Below, piece after piece: positions 24,288 to 33,291 of a stretch of 64,000 nucleotides of DNA. The stretch spans positions 1,302,001-1,366,000 of the forward strand of contig OZ241842.1 of assembly GCA_965202675.1 (NCBI GenBank), read 5' to 3'. The DNA is from CATQHD01 sp965202675. GTDB taxonomy: Bacteria; Actinomycetota; Acidimicrobiia; Spongiisociales; Spongiisociaceae. Below the pieces are notes generated by a model that made no database searches, was not told the DNA's origin, and saw nothing but the letters and a program-made list of their open reading frames with translations. The position numbers and the translations under genes were made by a program. Position 1 is the stretch's first letter. The number at the start of each line of letters is the position of its first letter.

Positions 24288-25330
24288 CCATCCTGGCCGA
24301 CCTCGGCGATGGTATGCAGCCGGCGCCGCCCGCCCCGCCGGGAAAGATGCACCACGAGATCCACCGCCGAGCGGAGCTGGCGGCGGACCGCCGTCTCCCC
24401 TACGTTCTCACCCGCCGACAAGGCCAGCGTCTCGAGCCGCCACAGGGCGTCTTCCGGACCGTTGGCGTGGACGGTGGAGAGGCTGCCGTCGTGTCCGGTG
24501 TTCATGGCCGAGATCATGTCGAGCGCCTCCGGCCCCCTCACCTCGCCCACGACGATGCGGTCGGGGCGCAGGCGGAGGGCGGTGCGCACCAGGTCGGCCA
24601 GGGTCACCTGCCCCTGCCCCTCGGCGTTGGGCGGGCGGGCTTCGAGCCGCACCACGTGCCCGGGAAAGCTCAGCTCGGCGGCGTCCTCGATGGTCACCAT
24701 CCGTTCCTCCGGCGGGCAGGAGGCCGCCAGGGCGTTCAACAGGGTGGTCTTGCCGGCCCCCGCCGCGCCGCTCACCACGATGTTGCGGCGGTCGGCAACA
24801 GCCTGCTCGAGAAACTGCAGCTGACCGGAGGTCATGGAACCCCAGTCCACGAAGTCGGACAGGCCGGAAGCCGCCGCCACGAAGCGGCGGATGGCCACGA
24901 TCGGGCCGTCCACCGAGACCGGCGGGACCACGGCGTGGAGGCGGCTGCCGTCGGGGAGGCGGGCGCTCAGCAACGGGCTGGACCGGTCGAGGCGCAGGCC
25001 GAGGGGGGCGATGGTGCGCTCCACCGCGGCCAGCACCGCCGCGTCGTCGGCGAACACGACGTCGGTGCGCTCCAGGACGCCCCGGCGCTCCACCCACACC
25101 TCATCCGGTCCGTTCACGAACACATCCGACACCGCCGGGTCCCTGAACAGCGGCTCGATCGGCCCCATCCCCACCAGGTTGTCCATCACCACATCCACGA
25201 TCTGGGGGGAGGCCAGCGGAGACTCGAAGGAGAGGATGCGCCGCACTTCGGCCTCCGCCCGATCACGGCTCAGCTCGATGTCGGATTCGAGCACCCGTCG
25301 GAGAACGCGGTCTACTACTGCCACGGCCAT
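24266..25330 (-). CDS. cpaF: Tad secretion ATPase CpaF/TadA family
   Basis: The 354-residue AAA+ traffic ATPase has Walker A VVSGAAGAGKTTLLNALAA, the acidic ATIEDAAEL-type Asp box (here VTIEDAAELSFPGHVVRLE), Walker B IVVGEVRGPEALDM and the His box MNTGHDGSLSTVHANG. It powers pilus assembly. ATG 25330 was chosen because the family N-terminal domain begins there and it overlaps the stop of the cpaE-like gene by 16 bases. The longer open frame upstream belongs to a shadow of that gene. It corresponds to the neighbourhood ATPase Rv3659c. Confidence 0.92.
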   Translation of the reverse strand: MAVAVVDRVLRRVLESDIELSRDRAEAEVRRILSFESPLASPQIVDVVMDNLVGMGPIEPLFRDPAVSDVFVNGPDEVWVERRGVLERTDVVFADDAAVLAAVERTIAPLGLRLDRSSPLLSARLPDGSRLHAVVPPVSVDGPIVAIRRFVAAASGLSDFVDWGSMTSGQLQFLEQAVADRRNIVVSGAAGAGKTTLLNALAASCPPEERMVTIEDAAELSFPGHVVRLEARPPNAEGQGQVTLADLVRTALRLRPDRIVVGEVRGPEALDMISAMNTGHDGSLSTVHANGPEDALWRLETLALSAGENVGETAVRRQLRSAVDLVVHLSRRGGRRRLHTIAEVGQDGCQEAPC

Positions 25331-25845
25331 CTCCAGACTTCGGTCCAGGAGCGGAGCCACCGTCCGGCGGGCATCTGCCCGGCCAGCACCGCCGTTACCG
25401 CCTGCCGGCCGGGGCCGTCTACCACCGGACCGGGGCCGGACTTCACCCTTCCGATGCCGGTGCGCACCCACACCCGGGGGCCGGACCGGGTGTCGACCCC
25501 CGGCACCAGGGGCGCCACCTCCGCGAAGGGCAGGCCGGGGAGGGGCGTCCGGGTTCTTACTATCACGCAGGGCCACGACTCGACCAGGGCGTCCACCACC
25601 GGGCGGGCCTCCTCTATGTCCGCCCCTCCATGGGGCAGGACGGCCATCCCCCGGCGGGACGGGACCAGCTCGGCCAGGGTGGGGCCGTCCTCCACCAGGC
25701 GGGCCAGGGTGCGGCGGCCGGGGAGCGGGAACCCCTCCGGGTCAAGGTCGATCACCAGCACGGTGCGGCGGGATGCGGCCAGCGCGAACGGCGCCACCAG
25801 CCCCAACACATCGTCGTGCCGGGTGTGGACTGCTAGCGCCGCCAC
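25315..25845 (-). CDS. Short CpaE-like/MinD-like protein without a P-loop
   Basis: The 176-residue product, first gene of the Tad operon, occupies the position of the actinobacterial CpaE-like protein (Rv3660c). The strand TVLVIDLDPEGFPLPGRRTLARL resembles the switch region of MinD/ParA ATPases (LLVDLDP). However, the deviant Walker A motif expected ~30 residues earlier is missing: that region reads VHTRHDDVLGLVAPFALA. It is also about half the usual length and lacks the receiver-like N-terminus. It may be a degenerate, non-ATP-binding localisation factor. GTG start; the ribosome site is weak. Confidence 0.6.
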   Translation of the reverse strand: MAALAVHTRHDDVLGLVAPFALAASRRTVLVIDLDPEGFPLPGRRTLARLVEDGPTLAELVPSRRGMAVLPHGGADIEEARPVVDALVESWPCVIVRTRTPLPGLPFAEVAPLVPGVDTRSGPRVWVRTGIGRVKSGPGPVVDGPGRQAVTAVLAGQMPAGRWLRSWTEVWRWPWQ

Positions 25846-25876
25846 TGGGACCCGCCCGGCGCATCGGCGCAGCTCA

Positions 25877-25892
25877 ATCGTTGGTTAACGAT
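25877..25892. promoter_or_regulatory. Palindrome upstream of the Tad operon
   Basis: ATCGTT-GGTT-AACGAT is a perfect 6-base inverted repeat 32 bases upstream of the first Tad gene, next to an A+T-rich stretch (TATTAT on the minus strand near 25917) that could hold a promoter. It may be an operator; no regulator is identified. Confidence 0.3.
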
Positions 25893-26108
25893 GAGAACAA
25901 TAGTTGACATACCATCATAATACACCAGAAAGGCCTTGCCGGGAACCCCCTTGTTTCCGAAAAACCGGGGAACGCGAAAAAAGACGCTACAGGCGGCAGG
26001 CCGCGCCCCCCGCCTCAGACGGCCGGACCGCCCCTCGCCCGCAATGGAGCGGCCTGCACCCTCAGGGTGTCAGAATCACGAAGTAGATCTTCCAGGGGGC
26101 AGCCCTGG

Positions 26109-27089
26109 TCAGGAGTCGGCGAGCAGCTCCTCTATGTGCGGCATGAAGACATCGCGGAATCGGTACATGGCATCCGCCAAGACCTGGTAGCCAGCTTCGT
26201 GCTCCTCGGGTGGAGAGCGGTACCCACAAGCTCGGTCCGGTTCCCAGTAAATTCGGTTGACTCGGTACGTCGGGTTCTTGACCCACTCCAAGTGCACATC
26301 CAGTTGTGAGCGGATCGCATCTTGCCGCTCAATAAGCGCGTCGTACAACCTGTCGTTCTCCTCGCGATCTGAGCCCCCGATCCGCAGCTCCACCCGTGAA
26401 GACTTCATCTTTACCCCGAAACAGAGGGAGAACGGCCCCCTGCCTAGGACACCTAACCAACTGCTGTCTGTCTTCTCGCCGACGTTAAATGACAAGTCCT
26501 CCCTCTCACTCGTAACCTTCTGAAGCCCGGACCAAAACGCGTGCCGAGCTTCCCGACGGGCCAGGCCAGCCTCCGAGAGCCGCCTCGGCCCGGCGGCTGT
26601 TTCCGATTTCCACTCGTTCGGCCCGGCCACGAGCCGGAACCGGAACCCGGGAGCCGAGTCTCCTACCCGGCCTGCTTCAATGGCTGCCAAGAACAGGCGG
26701 ATACCTTCGGTACCGTACTTCTCCGAGTAACGGTTCCACTCGTCTGCCAGCGCGGTGAACTCCTCCCTGTACGACTCGGCCACCAATATCACCGCCCGGC
26801 ACTCGAGGCCGACCGCATAGGCGAGAGCCCTGGTCAGGTGATCGTGGTCGGCCTCGCCGTACTGGTTCTCGATGGCCCACTTCCCGTCGTCGGGGTCACG
26901 CGCCAAGATATCGATCTTGCGTCGACAACCAGGTACTTCGACCTCAGTCCCGTCCAGCTCGAGCTCGTCGATCCCCAGATGCTCGGCCAGGGAGGGCAGG
27001 TTGTCGGCCAGCCAGGGCGTGAAGTCCTTCGCCTCGCCCGGCCACACCTCGCGGATGTTGATCAACTTGAACTCTTGGGGCTCGGACAT
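26109..27089 (-). CDS. DUF4268 protein with N-terminal PD-(D/E)xK nuclease-like domain
   Basis: The 326-residue product has an N-terminal segment ELDGTEVEVPGCRRKIDILARD followed by KWAIENQYGEADHDHLTRAL. This has the D...ExQ spacing of restriction-endonuclease-like folds. The C-terminal part (HAFWSGLQKV..., SSRVELRIGGSDREENDRLYDALIERQ) is the DUF4268 domain often attached to such nucleases. The substrate is unknown; related proteins are found near restriction and defence genes, so a host-defence or DNA-repair role is conceivable. It stands alone here, divergent from the aminotransferase. Confidence 0.75.
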   Translation of the reverse strand: MSEPQEFKLINIREVWPGEAKDFTPWLADNLPSLAEHLGIDELELDGTEVEVPGCRRKIDILARDPDDGKWAIENQYGEADHDHLTRALAYAVGLECRAVILVAESYREEFTALADEWNRYSEKYGTEGIRLFLAAIEAGRVGDSAPGFRFRLVAGPNEWKSETAAGPRRLSEAGLARREARHAFWSGLQKVTSEREDLSFNVGEKTDSSWLGVLGRGPFSLCFGVKMKSSRVELRIGGSDREENDRLYDALIERQDAIRSQLDVHLEWVKNPTYRVNRIYWEPDRACGYRSPPEEHEAGYQVLADAMYRFRDVFMPHIEELLADS

Positions 27090-27201
27090 GGCCGCCGACC
27101 CTACCCGCCGGCGCCCGCCTCGGCAACTGCCTGGGCCGCCCTGTCCGCGACCCTCTCCGCATAGTTATCCTGGGGGGTGCAGCTACATTGGAGGCCGCCC
27201 G

Positions 27202-28500
27202 ATGGGAATACACGCCGAACTGTTGAAGCGCCACCGCCGGGTGCTCCCCCCTTCTGTCAACCTCTACTACGAGGAGCCGATCGCGCTGGTGGAGGGGTCG
27301 GGCTGCCGGGTGACCGACGCCGAGGGCAACGAGTATCTGGACTTCTTCGGCGGGATCCTGGTGACGATGATCGGCCACGCCGACCCCAGGGTGACGGAGG
27401 CGGTCAAGAACCAGGCCGACCGGTTGCTGCACTCCTCCACGATGTACCTGATCAAGCCGCAGATCGAGCTGGCGGAGCGGGTCGCCGAGCTGTCGGGCAT
27501 CCCCGACGCCAGGGTGTTCTTCGTCAACTCCGGCACCGAGGCCAACGACGCCGCCCTGATGATGGCCACGGGCCTGCGCCGCTCCAACCAGGTGCTGGCC
27601 CTGCGCAACAGCTACCACGGCCGCTCGCACAGCGCCACCGCCGTGACCGGCAACGCCTCCTGGTCGGGTACCTCCTTCTCGCCGTTCAACGTGACCTACA
27701 TACACGGGGGCTACCGGCTGCGCTCCCCCTTCGGCCGCCTCCCGGAGGACGAGTTCATTGGGGCGTGCGTGGACGACCTGCGGGACATGCTGAACATCGC
27801 CGCCGCCGGCGACGTGGCCGCCATGATCGTCGAACCCATCCAGGGGGTGGGCGGGTTCGTCACCCTGCCCGACGGTTTCCTGGGGGCCATGAAAGAGGTA
27901 TTGGACGAGCACGGCATCCTGCTCATATCCGACGAGGTGCAGACCGGGTGGGGCCGGACCGGCGAGAATTTCTGGGGGTATCAGGCCCACGGAATCACCC
28001 CCGACCTGATCACCTTCGCCAAGGGTCTGGGCAACGGCATGACCATCGGCGGAGTGGTGGGCCGAGGCGAGATCATCAACAGCTATCCGGCCAACATGAT
28101 CTCGACGTTCGGCGGCAACCCGTTGGCCTCCTCCGCCGCCCTGGCCGTCCTGGACGCGCTGGAGGAGGACGACCTCCAGACCAACGCCTACAAGGTGGGC
28201 AACCGGCTCAAGAACAGCCTCGAGCACCTTTCCGATGAGATTCCCCGGATCGCGGAGGTGCGGGGCAAGGGCCTGATGATCGGGGTGGAGCTGGCCGACC
28301 CCGACACCCTGGCGCCCGACCCGGCCCTGGCGGGCGCCGTCCTGGAAGAGGCGCGGTCCGAGGGCCTGCTGATCGGCAAGGGCGGCCTCTACGGCAACGT
28401 ACTGCGCATCGCCCCTCCCCTGTCCCTCACCGAGGAGGAAAGCGACGAGGGCTGCTACAAACTGGAAACCGCCGTCCGCCGCGCCGCCGGGCATACCTGA
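27202..28500 (+). CDS. Class III (omega) aminotransferase, probably beta-alanine:oxo-acid
   Basis: The 432-residue PLP enzyme has FFVNSGTEANDAALMMA (cofactor phosphate), NSYHGRSH, VAAMIVEPIQGVGGF, LLISDEVQTGWGRTG and the Schiff-base lysine in ITFAKGLGNGMTIGG. It belongs to the AGXT2-like/omega-amino acid group. As first gene of an operon with dihydropyrimidinase, ureidopropionase and malonate-semialdehyde dehydrogenase, its likely job is beta-alanine (or 3-aminoisobutyrate) to malonate (or methylmalonate) semialdehyde. TTGGAGG lies 8 bases before the ATG. 4-aminobutyrate or alanine:glyoxylate activity cannot be excluded. Confidence 0.88.
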   Translation: MGIHAELLKRHRRVLPPSVNLYYEEPIALVEGSGCRVTDAEGNEYLDFFGGILVTMIGHADPRVTEAVKNQADRLLHSSTMYLIKPQIELAERVAELSGIPDARVFFVNSGTEANDAALMMATGLRRSNQVLALRNSYHGRSHSATAVTGNASWSGTSFSPFNVTYIHGGYRLRSPFGRLPEDEFIGACVDDLRDMLNIAAAGDVAAMIVEPIQGVGGFVTLPDGFLGAMKEVLDEHGILLISDEVQTGWGRTGENFWGYQAHGITPDLITFAKGLGNGMTIGGVVGRGEIINSYPANMISTFGGNPLASSAALAVLDALEEDDLQTNAYKVGNRLKNSLEHLSDEIPRIAEVRGKGLMIGVELADPDTLAPDPALAGAVLEEARSEGLLIGKGGLYGNVLRIAPPLSLTEEESDEGCYKLETAVRRAAGHT

Positions 28501-28594
28501 TCCCGTCCGCCGCCGCCCCGTATCCCTCGGAACGCTCCTATAACATCGGGGGCATGGCTCCCAACGCCGGCCGGCCGGTATAGGCGGACAGATA

Positions 28595-29503
28595 ATGAGG
28601 TATATGAGCATGAGCGCCTCCGCCCGCCGGGTGTTGGCCTTTCTGAGCATCCTGGCGTTGTTCGCGTTGCTGTGGGAGGGTTACAAGTGGATGGGGACGG
28701 CCGCCGGCGGGGTGTGGCCGGGCACCTCGGTGTCCCTGCCGGTGCGCACCAATGAGCGCTCCATGCCGCATGTGTGGGACATCCTGTTCGCACTTTTCCG
28801 GCCGGCCCGCCGGGGGGGCGATCTGCTGCTGTGGGTGCTGCTGCGGGCGGCCCTGTTCACCTGGCGCTCGGCTCTGCTGGGGTTCGCCTTCGGGAGCCTG
28901 GTGGGGTTCGGGCTGGGGGTGCTGTTCGTCCGTTCGTCCCTGGCCGAGAGGGGGCTGATGCCGTATGTGGTGGCTTCCCAGACCGTCCCCATCCTGGCCA
29001 TCGCCCCCATCCTGGTGGTGTGGGCGGGGCGGCTGAGCATGCCGCGCTGGCTGGTGGTGGCGGTGATCTCGGCCTACCTGGCCTTCTTCCCGGTGGCGAT
29101 CAACACCCTGCGGGGCCTGCGCTCCCCCCGGGCCGAAGCCTCCGAGCTGATGACCTCCTACGCCGCCTCCCCCCGGCAGGTGCTGTGGAAGCTGCAGGCC
29201 CCCGCCGCCCTGCCCTACCTGTTCCCCGCCCTGAAGGTCGCCGCCACCGCCGCGGTAATCGGCGCCATCGTGGGGGAGCTGCCCGCCAGCATGCCGGACG
29301 GCCTGGGCCGCGCCATCCTCAACTTCGCCTCCGCCTTCTCCGCCGCCCCCGCCAAGCTGTTCGCCTCCATCCTGGTGGCCTCCCTGCTGGGGATGGCCTT
29401 CGTGGGGGCGGTGGCGGGGGCGGAACGGGCGGTGGTGCCCCCGTCGCTGCGGCTGGACGACCCCGAAACCACCCGGACCGCCCGGCAGGAAGCGCCCGGA
29501 TGA
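28595..29503 (+). CDS. ABC transporter permease (SsuC/ThiX type), first of two
   Basis: A 302-residue inner-membrane protein with about six membrane segments. The BPD transport EAA loop reads RAEASELMTSYAASPRQVLWKLQAPAALPYL-like; its core is TSYAASPRQVLWKLQAPA. It is paired with a second permease at 30276 and an ATPase between them. The set probably imports a pyrimidine or a breakdown intermediate, by neighbourhood. ATGs at 28604 and 28610 stand better spaced behind a TGAGG, so the true start may be three or five codons further in. Its stop overlaps the ATPase start (ATGA). Confidence 0.85.
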   Translation: MRYMSMSASARRVLAFLSILALFALLWEGYKWMGTAAGGVWPGTSVSLPVRTNERSMPHVWDILFALFRPARRGGDLLLWVLLRAALFTWRSALLGFAFGSLVGFGLGVLFVRSSLAERGLMPYVVASQTVPILAIAPILVVWAGRLSMPRWLVVAVISAYLAFFPVAINTLRGLRSPRAEASELMTSYAASPRQVLWKLQAPAALPYLFPALKVAATAAVIGAIVGELPASMPDGLGRAILNFASAFSAAPAKLFASILVASLLGMAFVGAVAGAERAVVPPSLRLDDPETTRTARQEAPG

Positions 29504-30279
29504 CCGCCCCCGCGGTGCTGATGAGCGGGGTGGACATGGTGTTCAACCCCGGCGGCGGCCAAGAGGTGCGCGCCCTGGAAGGCATCGACCTCGAGGTCGG
29601 CCGGGGCGGTTTCATTTCCCTGATCGGCCCCTCCGGATGCGGCAAGTCGACCCTGCTGCGGCTGGTCGGCGGCCTGATCTCCCCCACCGCCGGCCTGGTC
29701 GAGGTCAACGGCAAGGACACGACCGCGGCCCGCCTGGACCGTGAATACGGGATGGTGTTCCAGACGGCCACCCTGCTGGAGTGGCGGAGGGTGAGGGCCA
29801 ACGTGGAGCTCCCCCTGGAGATAATGGAAAAGGACAAGCGCGGGCGCCGTAAGCGGGCGGAGGCCATGCTGGACCTGGTGGGGCTGGCCGAATTCGCCGA
29901 CCATTATCCGTGGCAGCTGTCGGGCGGGATGCAACAGCGGGTATCCATCGCCCGGGCGCTGGCCTTCGAACCTTCCATCCTGCTGATGGACGAACCGTTC
30001 GGCGCCCTCGACGAGATGACCCGGGAGCGGATGCAGGCCGAGCTGCTGCACATCTGGTCGGAAACCCGCACCACGGTGGTGTTCGTTACCCATTCCATCC
30101 CGGAGGCGGTGTTCCTCTCGACCCGGGTGGTGATCATGTCGCCCCGGCCGGGGCGCATCACCCGGACGGTCGACATCGACCTCCCCCGGCCCCGCACCCG
30201 GGAAACCCGCCAGGACCAACGCTTCTTCGAGCTGCTTACCTCGGTAAGGGACGGCCTGCGGGCGGTGGAGAAATCATGA
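29500..30279 (+). CDS. ABC transporter ATP-binding protein (SsuB/ThiZ type)
   Basis: The 259-residue ATPase has Walker A LIGPSGCGKSTLLRLVGG, Q-loop MVFQTATLLEWRRV, signature WQLSGGMQQRVSIARAL, Walker B ILLMDEPFGALDEMT and the switch His in VVFVTHSIPEAVFLS. This is the nitrate/taurine/thiamine-precursor importer subfamily. It overlaps both permease genes (ATGA junctions), so stoichiometric co-translation is expected. It energises uptake of the ligand bound by the lipoprotein encoded at 31144. Confidence 0.92.
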   Translation: MTAPAVLMSGVDMVFNPGGGQEVRALEGIDLEVGRGGFISLIGPSGCGKSTLLRLVGGLISPTAGLVEVNGKDTTAARLDREYGMVFQTATLLEWRRVRANVELPLEIMEKDKRGRRKRAEAMLDLVGLAEFADHYPWQLSGGMQQRVSIARALAFEPSILLMDEPFGALDEMTRERMQAELLHIWSETRTTVVFVTHSIPEAVFLSTRVVIMSPRPGRITRTVDIDLPRPRTRETRQDQRFFELLTSVRDGLRAVEKS

Positions 30280-31046
30280 AGGGCCTGCTGCGGCGGTGGG
30301 GCCCGGCCGCGGTCCTGTTCGCGGGCGGGTTGGCGGTGTGGGAGGCGGTGGTGCGCATATTCGGCATCAAGGGCTTCATCCTGCCCGCCCCCACCGCCAT
30401 CGCCGCCGCCTTCGCCGCCGAGTCCTCCGACCTGTTCGGCGCCGGATGGGGCACCTTCTCCACCGCCCTGGCCGGGTTGGCGGCCGGAGCGGCGGGGGCG
30501 GTGCTGGTTTCGCTGGCGGCGGCCCGTTGGCGTTTCGTCCGGGAGGGGGCGGTGCCGTTCGCGGTGGCCGCCAACTCCACCCCCATCATCGTGCTGGCCC
30601 CCATCGCCAACTCCTGGTTCGGGATACTCAGCCCGGCCGGGTCGATCTTCGTGGTGGCGATCCTGGTGTTCTTCCCGGTGATGATCAACATGGTGCGGGG
30701 GTTGCTGTCGGCGGACGCCTCGCAGCTGGAGCTGCTGGACTCCTACGCCGCCCGCCGGGGAACGGTGCTCCGCAAGCTGCAGCTCCCCACCGCCGGGCCG
30801 TACCTGTTCTCGGCCATGAAGGTGGCGGCCGCCCTGAGCCTGATCGGGGCCATCGTCAAGGAGTTCTTCGGCGGCCCCCAAGCCCGGCTCGGCCAGTACA
30901 TCACCACCAAGGCCGGCCTGCTCCAGTTCGAGGAGGCCTGGGCGGCCATCGTGCTGGCCTCGGCCTTCGGGATCGCCCTGTATCTGTTGGTGGCGTGGGC
31001 GGAACGACGGGCCATCCCCTGGCATATTTCGGTGCGCCGGGCCTGA
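30276..31046 (+). CDS. ABC transporter permease, second of two
   Basis: A 256-residue membrane protein with a signal-anchor-like start (LLRRWGPAAVLFAGGLAVWEA) and the EAA loop ELLDSYAARRGTVLRKLQLP before AGPYLFSAMKVAAALS. It forms a heterodimeric channel with the product of 28595-29503. Having two different permeases is a feature of this pyrimidine/riboflavin-precursor importer type (compare RibXY) rather than the homodimeric SsuC type. Confidence 0.88.
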   Translation: MKGLLRRWGPAAVLFAGGLAVWEAVVRIFGIKGFILPAPTAIAAAFAAESSDLFGAGWGTFSTALAGLAAGAAGAVLVSLAAARWRFVREGAVPFAVAANSTPIIVLAPIANSWFGILSPAGSIFVVAILVFFPVMINMVRGLLSADASQLELLDSYAARRGTVLRKLQLPTAGPYLFSAMKVAAALSLIGAIVKEFFGGPQARLGQYITTKAGLLQFEEAWAAIVLASAFGIALYLLVAWAERRAIPWHISVRRA

Positions 31047-31143
31047 AATCCGAGATTTATCGAACCTCCCGCCGCGAGGCGGACGCGGACAGGGTATTTT
31101 TGGGTTGCCGGTCGGTCCGGAAACGACCGGGGAGGAGGCAAAA

Positions 31144-32229
31144 GTGCGGACGAGACTGTCTTTCAAGCTGGCTGCGGCCCTCGGGTCGTTGGCGCTGGCG
31201 GCTGCGGCCTGCGGGGGCGAGGAGGAGCTGACCCCCATCAACCTGCAGCTGCAGTGGGTGGCGCAGGCCCAGTTCGCCGGCTACTACGCGGCGGTAGACC
31301 AGGGGTTCTACGAGGATGAGGGCCTGAACGTGACCATCCTGGAAGGGGCGGTGGAGATCGTTCCCCAGCAGGTGGTGGCCACCGGCGGCGCCGAATTCGG
31401 CCTGGCCTGGGTGCCCAAGGCTTTGGTCTCCAACGAGGAAGGCGCCGGACTGGTCAACGTGGGCCAGGTGTTCCAGCGTTCGGGCACCCTGATGGTGTCC
31501 TGGGCCGACTCCGGCATCACCCACCCCTCCGATTGGGCGGGCCGGCCGGTCGGCAACTGGGGCTTCGGCAACGAGTACGAGCTGACCGCCGCCATCGAGA
31601 AGTTCGGCGTGCTCGACGTGGATCTTATCGCCCAGAGCTTCGACATGGAAGCGCTGCTCAACCGGGATATCGACGCCGCCGAGGCGATGATCTACAACGA
31701 GTACGCGCAGGTGCTGGAGGCCACCAACCCCGACACCGGACAGCTCTACCAGCCGAGCGACCTGAACGTGATCGACTTCAACGACCCCGAGATCGCCACC
31801 GCCATGCTCCAGGACGCCATCTGGGTTACCGAGCAGTACGCGGAGGACAACGCCGACACCGTCGAGGCGTTCCTGCGGGCTTCCTTCCGGGGATGGATCT
31901 ACTGCCGCGACAACCCGGATTCGTGCGTGGACATCGTGCTGGCGGCCGGACCCACCCTGGGCCGCAGCCACCAGGCCTGGCAGATGAACGAGATCAACGG
32001 CCTGATCTGGCCGTCCCCGGGCGGGATCGGGGTCATGGACACAGGCCTCTGGGCCCAGACCATCGACGTCGCCACCGGCCAAGGGGTGATCAGCGCCGAT
32101 CCGGGGTCCGGGGCCTACCGCACCGACTTCGCCCGGGCGGCGGTGGACGCGCTCAACGGCGACGGCCTGGACACGGTGGGGGCCGGCTGGCAGCGGACCA
32201 CCGTAACCCTCAACCCGGGCGGTGAATAA
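31144..32229 (+). CDS. ABC transporter substrate-binding lipoprotein, NMT1/THI5-like
   Basis: The 361-residue exported lipoprotein has signal peptide and lipobox LGSLALAAAAC. The mature N-terminus TPINLQLQWVAQAQFAGYYA followed by DQGFYEDEGLNV is the NMT1/THI5 signature. Relatives bind thiamine-type pyrimidine precursors, riboflavin or other heteroaromatic compounds. In this operon a pyrimidine base, dihydropyrimidine or N-carbamoyl-beta-amino acid is the reasonable ligand guess. The GTG start is set by GGGGAGGAGG six bases upstream; the in-frame ATG-less extension to 31105 lacks a ribosome site. A GC-rich hairpin follows. Confidence 0.88.
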   Translation: MRTRLSFKLAAALGSLALAAAACGGEEELTPINLQLQWVAQAQFAGYYAAVDQGFYEDEGLNVTILEGAVEIVPQQVVATGGAEFGLAWVPKALVSNEEGAGLVNVGQVFQRSGTLMVSWADSGITHPSDWAGRPVGNWGFGNEYELTAAIEKFGVLDVDLIAQSFDMEALLNRDIDAAEAMIYNEYAQVLEATNPDTGQLYQPSDLNVIDFNDPEIATAMLQDAIWVTEQYAEDNADTVEAFLRASFRGWIYCRDNPDSCVDIVLAAGPTLGRSHQAWQMNEINGLIWPSPGGIGVMDTGLWAQTIDVATGQGVISADPGSGAYRTDFARAAVDALNGDGLDTVGAGWQRTTVTLNPGGE

Positions 32230-32258
32230 CGGCTAACGGCGCAGACGAGCCGACAGGC

Positions 32259-32296
32259 GCCCCCGCCTCCGCCCGGCCGGGACCGGAGGCGGGGGC
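32259..32296 (+). promoter_or_regulatory. GC-rich intercistronic hairpin after the binding-protein gene
   Basis: GCCCCCGCCTCCG (32259-32271) and CGGAGGCGGGGGC (32284-32296) form a perfect 13-bp stem with a 12-nt loop and no T-tract. It probably protects the 3' end of the transporter mRNA or partly terminates transcription before the catabolic genes. Confidence 0.6.
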
Positions 32297-32373
32297 CGAA
32301 CCGAACGGCGGCCGGCCGGCGCGGCGCTGCGTCCGCGGCCGAATAGGCGGCGATCAGGAAAGGGGCCGATGAA

Positions 32374-33216
32374 ATGGCGAACATCATCCGCGCGGCGATA
32401 GTCCAGACCTCCTGGACGGGCGGCGCCGAATCAATGGTGGACAAGAGCATCGCCTACGCCCGGCAGGCCGCCGAGCAGGGGGCGCAGGTGATGTGCTTCC
32501 AGGAGCTGTTCAACGGCCCCTACTTCTGCCAGGTCCAGGACGACGGCCACAAGGACACCGCCGAGGCGGTCCCCGACGGCCCCACCATCCAACGGATGGC
32601 GGCGGCGGCCGGGGAAACCGGGATGGTGATGGTGGTTCCGCTGTTCGAGAAAGAAGACGACGGGTTCCTGTACAACACGGCGGCGGTCATCGACGCCGAC
32701 GGAACCTATCTGGGCAAGTACCGCAAGACCCACATCCCGAATCTGCCGGGCTTCTGGGAGAAGTTCTACTTCCGCCCCGGCAACCTGGGGTATCCGGTGT
32801 TCGACACCGCGGTGGGGCGGATCGGCGTGTACATCTGCTACGACCGCCACTTCCCCGAAGGGTGGCGGGCGCTGGGGCTGGCCGGCGCCAAGATCGTCTT
32901 CAATCCATCGGCCACCAGCCGCGGCCTGTCCATGCATCTGTGGAACCTGGAGCAGCCGGCCTCGGCGGTGGCCAACGAGTACTTCATCGGGGCCATCAAC
33001 CGGGTGGGCAGGGAACCCTACGGCGGGAACGACTTCTACGGTTCCTCCTATTTCGTGGACCCGCGCGGACAGCTGGTGGGGGACCCCGCCTCCGACGCCC
33101 GCGAGGAGCTGGTGGTGCGCGACCTGGACATGGACATGATCGACGAGGTGCGCAAGCTCTGGGCCTTCTACCGGGACCGCCGCCCCGACGCCTACGATTC
33201 CCTCACGGCGCCCTGA
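32374..33216 (+). CDS. Nitrilase-superfamily amidohydrolase, probable beta-ureidopropionase
   Basis: The 280-residue C-N hydrolase has the Glu-Lys-Cys triad visible: E44 in CFQELFNGPYF, K118 in GKYRKTHIPN and C155 in GVYICYDRHFPEGWR. The ICYDRHFPEGWR context is that of N-carbamoyl-beta-alanine / N-carbamoyl amino acid hydrolases. The predicted reaction is N-carbamoyl-beta-alanine to beta-alanine, CO2 and ammonia, the step after dihydropyrimidinase, whose gene follows 75 bases downstream. N-carbamoylputrescine-type activity is an alternative but fits the neighbours less well. Confidence 0.88.
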   Translation: MANIIRAAIVQTSWTGGAESMVDKSIAYARQAAEQGAQVMCFQELFNGPYFCQVQDDGHKDTAEAVPDGPTIQRMAAAAGETGMVMVVPLFEKEDDGFLYNTAAVIDADGTYLGKYRKTHIPNLPGFWEKFYFRPGNLGYPVFDTAVGRIGVYICYDRHFPEGWRALGLAGAKIVFNPSATSRGLSMHLWNLEQPASAVANEYFIGAINRVGREPYGGNDFYGSSYFVDPRGQLVGDPASDAREELVVRDLDMDMIDEVRKLWAFYRDRRPDAYDSLTAP

Positions 33217-33291
33217 CCGCCCCGGGTTCCGGCCCGGGAGGAACAGCCCGACGAACCCCGCTAAACCGAGGAGAGAAAGGAGAAGGCAGGC

